Assembly (NCBI GenBank): GCA_934140005.1
Contig: CAKPBB010000001.1
Span: 124,001-188,000 of the forward strand
DNA length: 64,000 nucleotides
Direction: 5' to 3'
From: an uncultured Clostridia bacterium
GTDB lineage: Bacteria > Bacillota > Clostridia > TANB77 > CAG-508
The notes below the pieces were generated by a model that saw only the letters and a list, made by a program, of their open reading frames with translations, did not search any database and was not told the origin of the DNA. Within the stretch, counting starts at the first letter, position 1; every line of letters begins with the position of its first letter. Shown in pieces: positions 46,491-55,013 of the stretch. The position numbers were made by a program, and so were the translations under genes.

Positions 46491-46606
46491 GTTTATTGGC
46501 TATAAAAAATGTTTATTAGTTTAAAAAAAAATTTATTGGTTATAAATATTGGTGCAAGTTGGTGCAAGTTGGTGCAAGTTGGTGCAAGTTGGTGCAAGTT
46601 GGCGCA
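46491..46606. repeat. Right-end tandem repeats (20-bp x3, then 10-bp x5-6)
   Basis: Three imperfect 20-bp units (46491-46550; TTTATTGG/AGTTATAAA-like) precede five exact copies of GGTGCAAGTT (46551-46600) and a variant GGCGCATTTT (46601-46610). The core TTGGTGCA also occurs at the left end (1689-1739). Probably integrase and excisionase arm sites; slippage could change the copy number. Confidence 0.7.
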
Positions 46607-46694
46607 TTTTACAGATTTTATAAAAAAGTAAAACCTGTAAAAATCTACAAATACAGTGTTATATGCACATTGGCGCTAATAGATATATCCCATT

Positions 46695-46710
46695 ACCATC
46701 TGATTAAGAG
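46695..46710. other. attR core of the ICE
   Basis: ACCATCTGATTAAGAG matches the attL core at 1511-1526 with one mismatch. It marks the right boundary of the ~45.2-kb element. Confidence 0.8.
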
Positions 46711-46741
46711 TCAACTGCTCTACCAACTGAGCTAATGGTGC
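46701..46741 (-). pseudogene. 5' half of host tRNA-Lys(CTT), at attR
   Basis: On the minus strand it reads GCACCAT, a D arm with GCTCAGTTGGTAGAGC, and GTTGACTCTTAATCA through the anticodon. Its acceptor strand pairs perfectly with the fragment at 1482-1526. The element sequence that follows (to about 46668) can form a weak T-arm-like hairpin but lacks TTC and a matching acceptor strand. The host tRNA therefore looks inactivated, not rebuilt. Confidence 0.8.
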
Positions 46742-46860
46742 ATATATTAACAAGAATTATTATAGTATATCAAACTACCTTTGTCAATACTTTTATAATT
46801 TTTTTGGTAAAAGGGATTTTTGGAATGAAAGATATATACCAAAATTATAACAATAAGTAG

Positions 46861-46889
46861 TTGTATTTAAATTTCTTTAATGATAAAAT
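46861..46889 (+). promoter_or_regulatory. Sigma-A-type promoter of the capsule regulatory genes
   Basis: TTGTAT (46861-46866), 17-bp spacer, TAAAAT (46884-46889), about 38 bases upstream of the cpsB-like ATG. Confidence 0.6.
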
Positions 46890-46927
46890 TCCGTATATAA
46901 AATGAATAAATATAAGAGAGGAATTTT

Positions 46928-47632
46928 ATGATAGATTTACACAGTCATATTTTATTTGAAACAGATGATGGATCTAAATCTTTGGAAGAGAGTGTTATTA
47001 TGGCAAAAGAAGCTTATGATGCAGGATTTACAACTATTTGTTGCACTCCACATTATTTAGAACCACAATATAAAAAAACAAAAGAAGAAAATACAAAAAC
47101 TCTAGAAAGATTAAAAGAAGAATTAGAGAAAAACAATATTCCAATAGAACTATTTCTTGGAAACGAAATTTATATTGTAAATAATATTGAAGAATTAGTG
47201 GAAAACAATATTACAAGTAGAATTGGGAATTCTGAATATATTTTATTTGAATTGCCATTATTTCAAAAGCTTTCAAATGCAGTAGATATTATAAGAAATT
47301 TACCATATACAAAACTAATATTAGCACATCCTGAAAGGTATGAATATGTACAAAAAGATATCTCATATTTAGATGATTTCATAGAGATGGGTGTTTTGTT
47401 ACAGGGAAACTATGAAAGTATATTGGGAAAATATGGTAGAACGGCACAAAAAACTTTGAAGAAATTATTGAAACAAAAAAAGATAGACTTTTTATCAACA
47501 GATACGCATAAAAAAAGTTCAACATATACAAAAATGGAAGAAATACAGAGAAAATTAAGGAAGATAGTTAAAGAAGACTACTATAACTCCTTAACATTCG
47601 AAATCCCTAATGAAATTTTAAGAAATATTTAA
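46928..47632 (+). CDS. CpsB/YwqE-type tyrosine phosphatase (PHP family)
   Basis: 234 residues. PHP metal-binding motifs: MIDLHSHILFETDDG, TTICCTPHYLEP, LGNEIYI, LILAHPERYEY and FLSTDTHK. These manganese-dependent phosphatases dephosphorylate the bacterial tyrosine kinase that controls polysaccharide export. The BY-kinase gene follows directly. First host gene right of the ICE, with RBS GAGAGGAA. Confidence 0.9.
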   Translation: MIDLHSHILFETDDGSKSLEESVIMAKEAYDAGFTTICCTPHYLEPQYKKTKEENTKTLERLKEELEKNNIPIELFLGNEIYIVNNIEELVENNITSRIGNSEYILFELPLFQKLSNAVDIIRNLPYTKLILAHPERYEYVQKDISYLDDFIEMGVLLQGNYESILGKYGRTAQKTLKKLLKQKKIDFLSTDTHKKSSTYTKMEEIQRKLRKIVKEDYYNSLTFEIPNEILRNI

Positions 47633-47685
47633 AATTTTGTTGAATAAAAATATAATTATAGGTATAATATTTTGGGTGGTAATTA

Positions 47686-49605
47686 ATGGAAGAATTTGAT
47701 TTAAAAAGATTTGCCAAAACTGCATGGCAAAAAAAATGGCTAATCATAGCTGTTGTAGTAATATCAGTTGTTGTAGGATATGTGTATTCCTTCTTTATGG
47801 TAGTACCAAAATATCAATCAACAACTAAAATAGTTTTAACTAAGGTTGAATCAGTAGATAATGCAGAAGATGTGGATTCAATTACTCAAACAGATATAAC
47901 AATGAATAAGAGTTTAATTGATACTTATGGCGATATTATCATGAGTCGTAAGGTTGCAAGAAGTGTAATCGAAAATTTGAGTTTAGACATGCAAGAAGAA
48001 CAATTAATAAAAGCAATTAGTGTTACAGCAGGTGATGCAACTGCAATATTAAAAATTACTGTATCAAACGAAGACGCAGAAGTTGCAAAAGATTTAACCA
48101 ATGAAGTTGCAAGAGTCTTTGCGGAACAAGTAAAAGAAATTTACAAAATAAACAATGTAAATGTTATTGATGAAGCTGAAGTTGCAACAGTACCTTATAA
48201 TGTACATCATGCGAAAGATTTAGCAATATTCTTTGTATTAGGCGCATTCCTTTCAGGTGGATTAGTTTTAGTAATATATATGCTAGATACAACAATTAAG
48301 CAAACAGAAGATATTGAAGCATTAAATTTACATGTTGCGGGAATAATACCATTATACGAAAAAGAATGTGAAGAAAAAATGGTAAAAGAGTCTAAAAGAG
48401 ATGAAAAAGTTAATAGTAAGAGAGGAAAAGAATCAGAACTAATAGTATTAGAAAATGCAAAGTCTCCAATTACAGAAGCTTTTAGAACATTGAGAACAAA
48501 TATAATTTTTGCAAAGAATGATGGCAAAGTAAAAAATATTTTAATTTCTAGTGCTAACTCTCAAGATGGAAAGAGTTATGTTTCAGCAAATTTAGCAACA
48601 ATGTTTGCTAAAGCAAATAAAAGAGTTGTTATTGTTGATGCTGATATGAGAAAAGGAAGACAAAACAAAATATTTAAAGTTTCTAATTCTCAAGGTTTAG
48701 CAAACTGTTTAGTAGATATGGGTTCTAGAGCTAGAATGGAATTATCACAAATGTCTAAATACATTAAACAAACTAGAATTCCAAATTTGCATATTATAAC
48801 ATCAGGTGATAGACCTTCTAACCCAGCTGAATTGCTTTCAGCAACAAGAGTTTCTAAAGTATTAGAAATGCTAGATTCTATTTACGATATTGTAATTATA
48901 GATGGAACACCATCAGCAATAGTGTCTGATAGTGTGGCAATTTCAAAATTTGTTGATATAACTTTAATTGTTGCTGCATATAAAACAACTAAAGTTGAAA
49001 CTTTAGGAAAATTAAAGAAAAATTTTGAGAATGTTGGTGGAAAAATTTCAGGAGTTATATTAAATAAATATCCATTTTCCAAAAATACATATACAGAAAG
49101 CTACTATTATGACGATAACAAAGGAAAATCAAATAGTTTAGAACAAACTGAACAAAGTATTAAGTCTGTTTCTGAAATGATAGAAGAAGCAAGTAGGAGA
49201 AGCAAAAATACATCCACTGTTTTTGAAGAAGAAAAGAGCTTGTATGAAGTTTCAAATGATTTTTCAGAAAGTGGTTTAGCAAATATTTCAAGTTCAGAAG
49301 CAAATAGATATTTAGAATATAAATTAGACAATATAAATTCCGAATTAATGAATATGAAAAATATGTTTATTCAAGCTATGATGGAAAACAATAGGATTGA
49401 TCCAAGAGATATTACAGATATAAAGATGGAAATCAGCAATATGAAACAAATGATAGACTTAAGAAATGATTTAGATGTAAGTAAAGAAATAAGAGACGAA
49501 ATTGAAAGTGTTAAAGCAATTACAGAAAGTTTAGCCAATACACAAAGAGAAAATAATGAAAAAGTAAAGAGATTTATAGAAGAATATCGTAGAAGAAGGG
49601 GATAA
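47686..49605 (+). CDS. Fused Wzz-type chain-length protein and BY-kinase with C-terminal coiled coil
   Basis: 639 residues. Wzz domain with two membrane helices (about 18-38 and 180-203). Kinase domain with Walker A SANSQDGKSYVSANLA (about 290), Walker A' VVIVDADMRKGR and Walker B DIVIIDGTPSA. A Tyr-rich patch YTESYYYDD near residue 470 is the likely autophosphorylation cluster. In most Firmicutes the two halves are separate proteins; here they are one. A ~150-residue acidic coiled-coil tail extends beyond the Tyr cluster, which is unusual. Controls polysaccharide polymerisation with CpsB. Confidence 0.85.
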   Translation: MEEFDLKRFAKTAWQKKWLIIAVVVISVVVGYVYSFFMVVPKYQSTTKIVLTKVESVDNAEDVDSITQTDITMNKSLIDTYGDIIMSRKVARSVIENLSLDMQEEQLIKAISVTAGDATAILKITVSNEDAEVAKDLTNEVARVFAEQVKEIYKINNVNVIDEAEVATVPYNVHHAKDLAIFFVLGAFLSGGLVLVIYMLDTTIKQTEDIEALNLHVAGIIPLYEKECEEKMVKESKRDEKVNSKRGKESELIVLENAKSPITEAFRTLRTNIIFAKNDGKVKNILISSANSQDGKSYVSANLATMFAKANKRVVIVDADMRKGRQNKIFKVSNSQGLANCLVDMGSRARMELSQMSKYIKQTRIPNLHIITSGDRPSNPAELLSATRVSKVLEMLDSIYDIVIIDGTPSAIVSDSVAISKFVDITLIVAAYKTTKVETLGKLKKNFENVGGKISGVILNKYPFSKNTYTESYYYDDNKGKSNSLEQTEQSIKSVSEMIEEASRRSKNTSTVFEEEKSLYEVSNDFSESGLANISSSEANRYLEYKLDNINSELMNMKNMFIQAMMENNRIDPRDITDIKMEISNMKQMIDLRNDLDVSKEIRDEIESVKAITESLANTQRENNEKVKRFIEEYRRRRG

Positions 49606-49628
49606 TTCTTAAACAAATATATTAAAAT

Positions 49629-49666
49629 GAGTTATTAAACTGCAAATGTTTAGTAACTCTTTTTTA
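49629..49666 (+). terminator. Terminator after the BY-kinase gene
   Basis: GAGTTATTAAAC / GTTTAGTAACTC stem followed by TTTTTT. Confidence 0.8.
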
Positions 49667-49737
49667 TTTAAAAAATTGAATATTGTTAATAAAATAGAGA
49701 ATAATAATATAAAAATCAAAAAGAGAGGATTAAAAAA

Positions 49738-49926
49738 ATGGCAAGTTTGACACAAATAGAATTAAGAAATTTAAAACACCTAATTTGTATGGAAGATACT
49801 GCGTATAAGAAATTGACTAATTATGCTGATTATGCAGTTGACCCTCAAATAAAGCAGGTATTTAGTAAAGCAGCACAAGATGCTTTAAATACAAAAACAA
49901 AATTGATATCTTTTTTAAGTAAATAG
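49738..49926 (+). CDS. Small helical coat-F-like protein
   Basis: 62 residues (LTQIELRNLKHLICMEDTAYKKLTNYADYAVDPQIKQVFSKAAQDA), an all-helical ferritin-like pattern as in the short partner of CotF-type spore coat proteins in clostridia. RBS AGAGGATT. The next gene, 8 bases on, is a CotF-like protein, and the two are probably co-expressed. Confidence 0.55.
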   Translation: MASLTQIELRNLKHLICMEDTAYKKLTNYADYAVDPQIKQVFSKAAQDALNTKTKLISFLSK

Positions 49927-49934
49927 GAGGAAAA

Positions 49935-50180
49935 GTGGAAGAGAAAAATATGGTAAATGATGTTCAAGAAGGCTGTATAGCTTTTCTAAAGGAGTATCAA
50001 AATTCAATTGTAGAATGTAATAACATGGAATTTAGACAATTATTACAAAATTTTAGGAACAATTATGAAAGTTTTCAGTTTGAAATTCTTAAATTGGCTG
50101 AATCTAAAGGATATTATGATTTGGAAGAAAAGGCAACAATTGCTGAAATCACAAAAATACGAAATGAATTTGTTGAATAA
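49935..50180 (+). CDS. CotF-like spore coat protein
   Basis: 81 residues from GTG 49935 (AGGAGG only 4 bases upstream; ATG 49950 is an alternative). VQEGCIAFLKEYQNSIVECNNMEFRQLLQNFRNNYESFQFEILKLAESKGYYDL matches the coat-F helical bundle. It suggests the host forms spores or descends from spore formers. The following 155 bases hold an AATAGCAA/TTGCTATT hairpin and no gene. Confidence 0.65.
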   Translation: MEEKNMVNDVQEGCIAFLKEYQNSIVECNNMEFRQLLQNFRNNYESFQFEILKLAESKGYYDLEEKATIAEITKIRNEFVE

Positions 50181-50335
50181 AATGTTGAATTTAAGTATTT
50201 CCTTTAAAAACAAAGAAAAAGGGAGAAAATAAATAGCAAATAGCCTAAAAAAACCAAATTTTACAAATTGCTATTGAATCAAAAAATATATAGAATATAA
50301 TCAGCAAAAGAAAAAGGTAAAGGAGTGTAAAATTA

Positions 50336-51319
50336 GTGATTAAAAAACTAATCATTCATCTAAAAGTATGGACAAAGCTGATTATAACTATTATTTGTGC
50401 TTTGGCAATAATTGGTTTCTTAATATTCTTTGTTTATAAGCCAACATATAGTGTTACTTTAAATGGTGAATTTATAGGATATACAGAAGATAAGAAAAAG
50501 TTACAAGACAAAATATATGATTATTCAAAGTCAGGTGATAACAATCTTATTGCTTTTGTAGATATAGAAACTTTACCAGAATATAAAATGTGTTTATTAA
50601 AGAAAGGGATTACAACTAATAGTGATGAAATCTTTTCTAAAATAGTTAGCACAGGAATTCCGTATTATAAATATTATGCAATTTTAGACAATAATGAAGA
50701 AAAATTTTATGTACAATCTTTTGAAGAAGCAGAAAATATTTTAAATGAGCTTAAAGAAAAAGATAGTAATAATAAAGATAATATTACTTATGCTTTAAAA
50801 TATAATACAGAGTTAAAAACATTTACAGATACAGCAACAGCAGTTGCTGACTTATACATAGAAAAACCAAAAATAGTTAAAAAGCCTGTTTCAGCTAAAG
50901 TGAATACATCAGCAAACGTTGACTTTAGTAATACTGCTTTAGGAATTGCTCTAATAAAGCCAATTAATGGTACAATCTCTTCTCGTTTCGGAGTAAGAAG
51001 TAGCATAAGAAGTAGCATTCATACTGGGTTAGATATTGCAGCATCAAAAGGAACACCAATAAAGGCAGCAGCTGATGGAACGGTTGTATACTCAGGAAGG
51101 AAGGGTTCTTTAGGAAATCTTGTTGTATTAGATCATGGAAATGGTGTAGAAACCTATTATGCACATTGTAATTCTTTAGTGGCAACTGTTGGAGAAACAG
51201 TTGAACAAGGTGAAGTGATTGCTTATGTTGGTTCAACAGGAAACTCAACTGGACCTCATTTACACTTAGAAATTAGAGTGAATGGAGTTGCAAAAAATCC
51301 ACAAAATTATTTATATTAA
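50336..51319 (+). CDS. Membrane-anchored M23 (LytM) peptidase
   Basis: 327 residues from GTG, with AAGGAGTG upstream. An N-terminal membrane helix (about 18-38), an extracytoplasmic linker domain of ~180 residues, and a C-terminal M23 domain with complete metal and catalytic residues: SRFGVRSS...HTGLDIAA, YYAHCNSL, GPHLHLEIRV. Probably a host cell-wall hydrolase in elongation, division or sporulation. Distinct from the ICE M23 protein. Confidence 0.9.
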   Translation: MIKKLIIHLKVWTKLIITIICALAIIGFLIFFVYKPTYSVTLNGEFIGYTEDKKKLQDKIYDYSKSGDNNLIAFVDIETLPEYKMCLLKKGITTNSDEIFSKIVSTGIPYYKYYAILDNNEEKFYVQSFEEAENILNELKEKDSNNKDNITYALKYNTELKTFTDTATAVADLYIEKPKIVKKPVSAKVNTSANVDFSNTALGIALIKPINGTISSRFGVRSSIRSSIHTGLDIAASKGTPIKAAADGTVVYSGRKGSLGNLVVLDHGNGVETYYAHCNSLVATVGETVEQGEVIAYVGSTGNSTGPHLHLEIRVNGVAKNPQNYLY

Positions 51320-51323
51320 AAAT

Positions 51324-51367
51324 AAACGGTTTATTCCAATATAAAAAGAGGATAAACCGTTTTTTTA
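51324..51367. terminator. Bidirectional terminator between M23 gene and mecA
   Basis: AAACGGTTTAT / ATAAACCGTTT stem with a T run on the right and an A-rich left flank; serves both convergent genes. Confidence 0.85.
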
Positions 51368-51994
51368 CTATTTAATACATAAGTTTATAGCACTTTTTGG
51401 AAGAAAACAAATTGAATTTTCTTTTAATTTGGCTAAAAAAGTTTGTGAATTGCTAATAAATTTTGCAAACTCAGTTATAGTCGAATAAAAAAATTCTTTT
51501 TCTTTATCTGTTAATTTATTTGTTGAAATGGCTAAAAAATATTGTGAATCATATTTGAATAATGAATTTTTATTTTCAATAGCACTTAATATAGAGGTAC
51601 TAGTATCTTCTACTGCAATAAATTGACAAAAGTTTATAAAATCATCAAAACTTTTAAAACTATAAATTGATAGATTGCTTGAAGATGAGTTTGTTTTTCT
51701 TTTTATATGTACAACATTAGAATTAGATTTCTTTTTTACTTTCGTAATTTTTCCTAACCTAGCAACAGTTAAAATAAAAATTCCATTTGACAATGCTAAA
51801 GTATTGATTTCAAGTTTGTATTCATCAGTTTGAAAATTTAAGTTTTCTTCGGCTTGTTCTAGTATTTTAAAGAACAATTCTTGATTTTGGATTGCATTAG
51901 ACATAAAAGAATGAAAGTCAATATTATTGTCTTTTAAATCAGTATAATCAAAAGTTACTTTAATTTTATCATCATTTATTTTTTCTATTTTCAA
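51368..51994 (-). CDS. mecA: MecA-like adaptor protein
   Basis: About 208 residues from TTG 51994 (LKIEKINDDKIKVTFDYTDL), with GGGGGTG upstream; the longer reading to 52090 adds a non-homologous hydrophobic leader and is rejected. The N-terminal domain, a Lys/Ser-rich linker and the C-terminal IYSFKSFDDFINFCQF...SLFKYDSQYFLAI match MecA/YpbH adaptors that feed substrates to ClpC for degradation. Confidence 0.75.
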   Translation of the reverse strand: MKIEKINDDKIKVTFDYTDLKDNNIDFHSFMSNAIQNQELFFKILEQAEENLNFQTDEYKLEINTLALSNGIFILTVARLGKITKVKKKSNSNVVHIKRKTNSSSSNLSIYSFKSFDDFINFCQFIAVEDTSTSILSAIENKNSLFKYDSQYFLAISTNKLTDKEKEFFYSTITEFAKFISNSQTFLAKLKENSICFLPKSAINLCIK

Positions 51995-52164
51995 AGGTGC
52001 ACCCCCATAAAAGTATTGATATAATTTATTATACAACTTTATAAAATAAAGTAAATGTAAATAAATGGATAGTCTATATAATATATGCAATAGAACTGAA
52101 AATATTTACTTAAAACTGAAAATAACTAGCAGATAAAAAACTTTATAAAACTTTGTATATTGAC

Positions 52165-52193
52165 TTGAAAAAAAGGAGTTATCAAGATATAAT
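52165..52193 (+). promoter_or_regulatory. Sigma-A-type promoter of the cell-shape operon
   Basis: TTGAAA (52165-52170), 17-bp spacer, TATAAT (52188-52193), 47 bases before the DUF4321 start. Confidence 0.7.
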
Positions 52194-52239
52194 AATTAAG
52201 TAAAAAATCAAAGTTCCGTAGGAAAAAATGGAGGAAAAT

Positions 52240-52497
52240 ATGGCAACAAAAGACAAAAATATTTGGATATTATTAATTTTTATTTTATCAGGAATAGTAA
52301 TAGGAGGATTACTTGGTGAATTAGCCTCTAGAATAGATGTTTTATGGTGGCTAAATTATGGTCAAGAATTTGGTATGAAAGAACCATTTACACTTGATTT
52401 AAGTATAATGAAAATAAGCTTTAGCCTTATGTTCAAAATAACAGTTGCAAGTATTATTGGAATAGCAATTTCAATATTTGTATATAGAAAAGTATAG
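52240..52497 (+). CDS. DUF4321 membrane protein
   Basis: 85 residues from ATG 52240 (GGAGGA just upstream; ATG 52228 overlaps that site). Two membrane helices (WILLIFILSGIVIGGLLGELA and the C-terminal ITVASIIGIAISIFVYR) with a conserved-looking WLNYGQEFGMKEPFTLDLSIMKISF between. DUF4321 genes precede mreB in many clostridia and may belong to the elongation machinery. Function unknown. Confidence 0.8.
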   Translation: MATKDKNIWILLIFILSGIVIGGLLGELASRIDVLWWLNYGQEFGMKEPFTLDLSIMKISFSLMFKITVASIIGIAISIFVYRKV

Positions 52498-52544
52498 GGT
52501 TTTTAAACAATAGGCAATTAAGTAAAAACAATAGGAGATAATAA

Positions 52545-53561
52545 ATGAATTTTTTTGATAGTTTGGATAATAGAGAAATAGGAATAGATTTAGGAACAGC
52601 AAATATTTTAGTAGCTTTAAAGAAAAAAGGAATTGTTTATCGTGAACCATCAGTTGTTGCTTTAGATAAAGAAACAAAAGAAGTCTTAGCCTTTGGCAAT
52701 CAAGCAAAGTTAATGTTAGGAAGAACACCAGAAAAAATTGAAGCAATAAAACCTATGAAAGATGGTGTAATTGCAGATTTTACAGCTACAAAATTAATGC
52801 TTAAATCTATTGTAACAAAGGTTTGTAAAAAATATAAAATAATTAAACCAAGAGTTGTTATAGGAGTTCCATCAGGCATAACAGAAGTTGAAAAGAGAGC
52901 TGTTGAAGAAGCGGTATTATCAAGTGGAGCAGGAAATGTATTTTTAGTTGATGAGCCAATGGCTGCTGCAATTGGTTGTGGATTAAATACATCAGAACCA
53001 ACTGGAAATCTAATTGTTGATATAGGTGGTGGAACTACAGAAGTCGCAGTAATTTCACTGGGAGGTATTGTTGCTAGTGAATCTTTGAAAATTGCTGGTG
53101 ATGAATTAACTGATGATATCATGAATTATGCTAAGAAAAATTTGAATATTATTATTGGAGAAGTTACAGCAGAAAATGTAAAAAAACAACTTGCATGTGC
53201 AAAACCACTTGTTACTGAAGAAAGTATGGAAATACGAGGAAGAGATGTAATTTCTGGTTTACCAATATCAAAAGAGATTACATCAACAGATGTAGGGCTT
53301 GCAATACATGATTCTTTGCTAAAAATAATTGAAGCAATAAAAAATTGTTTAGAACAGACTCCACCAGAGTTATTATCAGATATTGCTATAAAGGGAATAA
53401 TGGTTGCAGGTGGAGGTGCACTAATAAAAAATTTGGATAAACTAATTTCAGAAAAAACTGAAACTCCTGTATTTATCGCAACAGAACCATTGGAGTGTGT
53501 TGTGAAGGGTACACAAAAGATTGTTGAAGATTTAACGCATTTAAAAAGAGTATTAGGATAA
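52545..53561 (+). CDS. mreB: Rod-shape actin homologue MreB
   Basis: 338 residues, full length. Actin-fold motifs: IGIDLGTANILVALKKKG (phosphate 1), PRVVIGVPSGITEVEKRAVEEA, LVDEPMAAAIGCGL, LIVDIGGGTTEVAVISLGG (phosphate 2) and GIMVAGGGALIKNLD (adenosine). It polymerises under the membrane and guides the elongation synthases encoded downstream. First core gene of mreB-mreC-mreD-PBP2-minC. Confidence 0.95.
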   Translation: MNFFDSLDNREIGIDLGTANILVALKKKGIVYREPSVVALDKETKEVLAFGNQAKLMLGRTPEKIEAIKPMKDGVIADFTATKLMLKSIVTKVCKKYKIIKPRVVIGVPSGITEVEKRAVEEAVLSSGAGNVFLVDEPMAAAIGCGLNTSEPTGNLIVDIGGGTTEVAVISLGGIVASESLKIAGDELTDDIMNYAKKNLNIIIGEVTAENVKKQLACAKPLVTEESMEIRGRDVISGLPISKEITSTDVGLAIHDSLLKIIEAIKNCLEQTPPELLSDIAIKGIMVAGGGALIKNLDKLISEKTETPVFIATEPLECVVKGTQKIVEDLTHLKRVLG

Positions 53562-53604
53562 TTTTATGAAAGGAAGTATAAAGTATTTTATACAAAATTT
53601 TTAG

Positions 53605-54423
53605 ATGAATAGAAATAAGCAAACAGAATTTTTAGGTGGAATTATAACTCTTATAATTTTAATACTATTAATATTTCTTTCAAATGTAAATATAGATAAG
53701 CTTTCTTATATAGAAAGTGCTGTTAGTAGTATAATAACACCAATTCAAAGAGTTTTTACAGATTTGAAAAATAAAGTTACAGGAAATGAAAAGTATTTTG
53801 CAGATATGGATACTTTAAAAGCTGAAAATGAAGAGTTAAGAAAAACTAATAGTGAATTAGAAACAAAACTAAGAGAATTAGAAGTAATAAAAGCAGATAA
53901 TACAACTTTACAAGAATATATGAACTTAACTCAAAAATATGCTGAATATCAAACAATTCCTGCATATGTAATTAATAAAGATGTAAGTAATTATAGTAGT
54001 AATTTAGTTATCAATGCTGGAACAAATGACGGAGTTGAAGTTAATATGACAGTTATAGCAGATAAAGGATTAGTTGGTCATGTAATTTCAGTGACAGAGA
54101 AAACAGCAAAAGTCCAAGTAATAATAGATGCAGCAAGTACAGTTAGTGCTAAAATAACAACAACAGAAGAAAGTATCATTTGTAAAGGTACTCTAGAAGG
54201 AAAACAAATCTTAAGGGTTAGTTATATACCGACTGGTGCTGAATTGATACAAGGTGATAATGTTACAACTTCAGGAATTGGTGAGATTTATCCACAAGGT
54301 ATACATATAGGAACTATAAAAGAAATTATAACAACAAGCAATATAATAGATAGATATGCAATTGTAGAGCCAGCAGTTGATTTTGCAACAGTTACAAATG
54401 TTTTAGTAGTAAAAAGTAAATAA
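53605..54423 (+). CDS. mreC: Rod-shape protein MreC
   Basis: 272 residues: one membrane helix (about 12-30), a coiled coil (about 65-100, LKAENEELRKTNSELETKLRELE) and paired beta-barrel domains (LVINAGTNDGVEVNMTVIADKGLVGHVI, GIGEIYPQGIHIGTIKEI). It links MreB to PBP2. No clear Shine-Dalgarno site precedes its ATG. A 12-codon frame (ATG 53566 to TAG 53604) ends immediately before it, so its translation may depend on coupling. Confidence 0.9.
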   Translation: MNRNKQTEFLGGIITLIILILLIFLSNVNIDKLSYIESAVSSIITPIQRVFTDLKNKVTGNEKYFADMDTLKAENEELRKTNSELETKLRELEVIKADNTTLQEYMNLTQKYAEYQTIPAYVINKDVSNYSSNLVINAGTNDGVEVNMTVIADKGLVGHVISVTEKTAKVQVIIDAASTVSAKITTTEESIICKGTLEGKQILRVSYIPTGAELIQGDNVTTSGIGEIYPQGIHIGTIKEIITTSNIIDRYAIVEPAVDFATVTNVLVVKSK

Positions 54424-54449
54424 GATTTGTAAATTAAGAGAGGATATAT

Positions 54450-54983
54450 ATGAAAAAAATTGGTATTGGCATATTATTTTTTATAACATTTTGGGTTATA
54501 TATTTATTAGAAGCAAATATATTTCCTTTTTTGACAATTGGTGGTGTTTTGCCAAATTTATTTATTATTTTTATATTATTTATAGGCTTGTTTGCAAATG
54601 TGAGCTATGGAATATTTTTTGGAGCAATTTGTGGTATCATCTTAGACTTAATATATGGCAGTTCAATTGGTATTTCAGCAGTTATGTTATGTGTTGTTGC
54701 ATATTTAGGCTCATATTTTGATAAAAATTTTTCAAAAGAAAATAAAATAACAATTATACTGATGGTTGCAGGATCAACAATTATATATGAATTAGGATAT
54801 TATTTCTTGAAATCAATAATATTTAATTTTGATATAGAATGGTGGTTTTTTGCTAAAATCTTATTTAAAGAACTTTTATATAATGTTTTAATCTCAATTC
54901 TTTTATATCCATTTATTCAAAAAATGGGATATAGTGTAGATAGAGTATTCAAGAAAAACAATGTATTAACAAGATATTTCTAA
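54450..54983 (+). CDS. mreD: Rod-shape protein MreD
   Basis: 177 residues with five or six membrane helices and the MreD pattern (FLTIGGVLPNLFIIFILFIGLF, GIFFGAICGIILDLIYGSSIGISAVML). RBS AGAGGAT. Position between mreC and the PBP2 gene supports the call. Confidence 0.85.
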   Translation: MKKIGIGILFFITFWVIYLLEANIFPFLTIGGVLPNLFIIFILFIGLFANVSYGIFFGAICGIILDLIYGSSIGISAVMLCVVAYLGSYFDKNFSKENKITIILMVAGSTIIYELGYYFLKSIIFNFDIEWWFFAKILFKELLYNVLISILLYPFIQKMGYSVDRVFKKNNVLTRYF

Positions 54984-55013
54984 TTTTATAATAACTTACA
55001 AAAAAGAAAGAAG

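Noticed and set aside
46549..46610. CRISPR array
   Set aside because: The repeat unit is 10 bp with no spacers; it is a simple tandem repeat next to attR.
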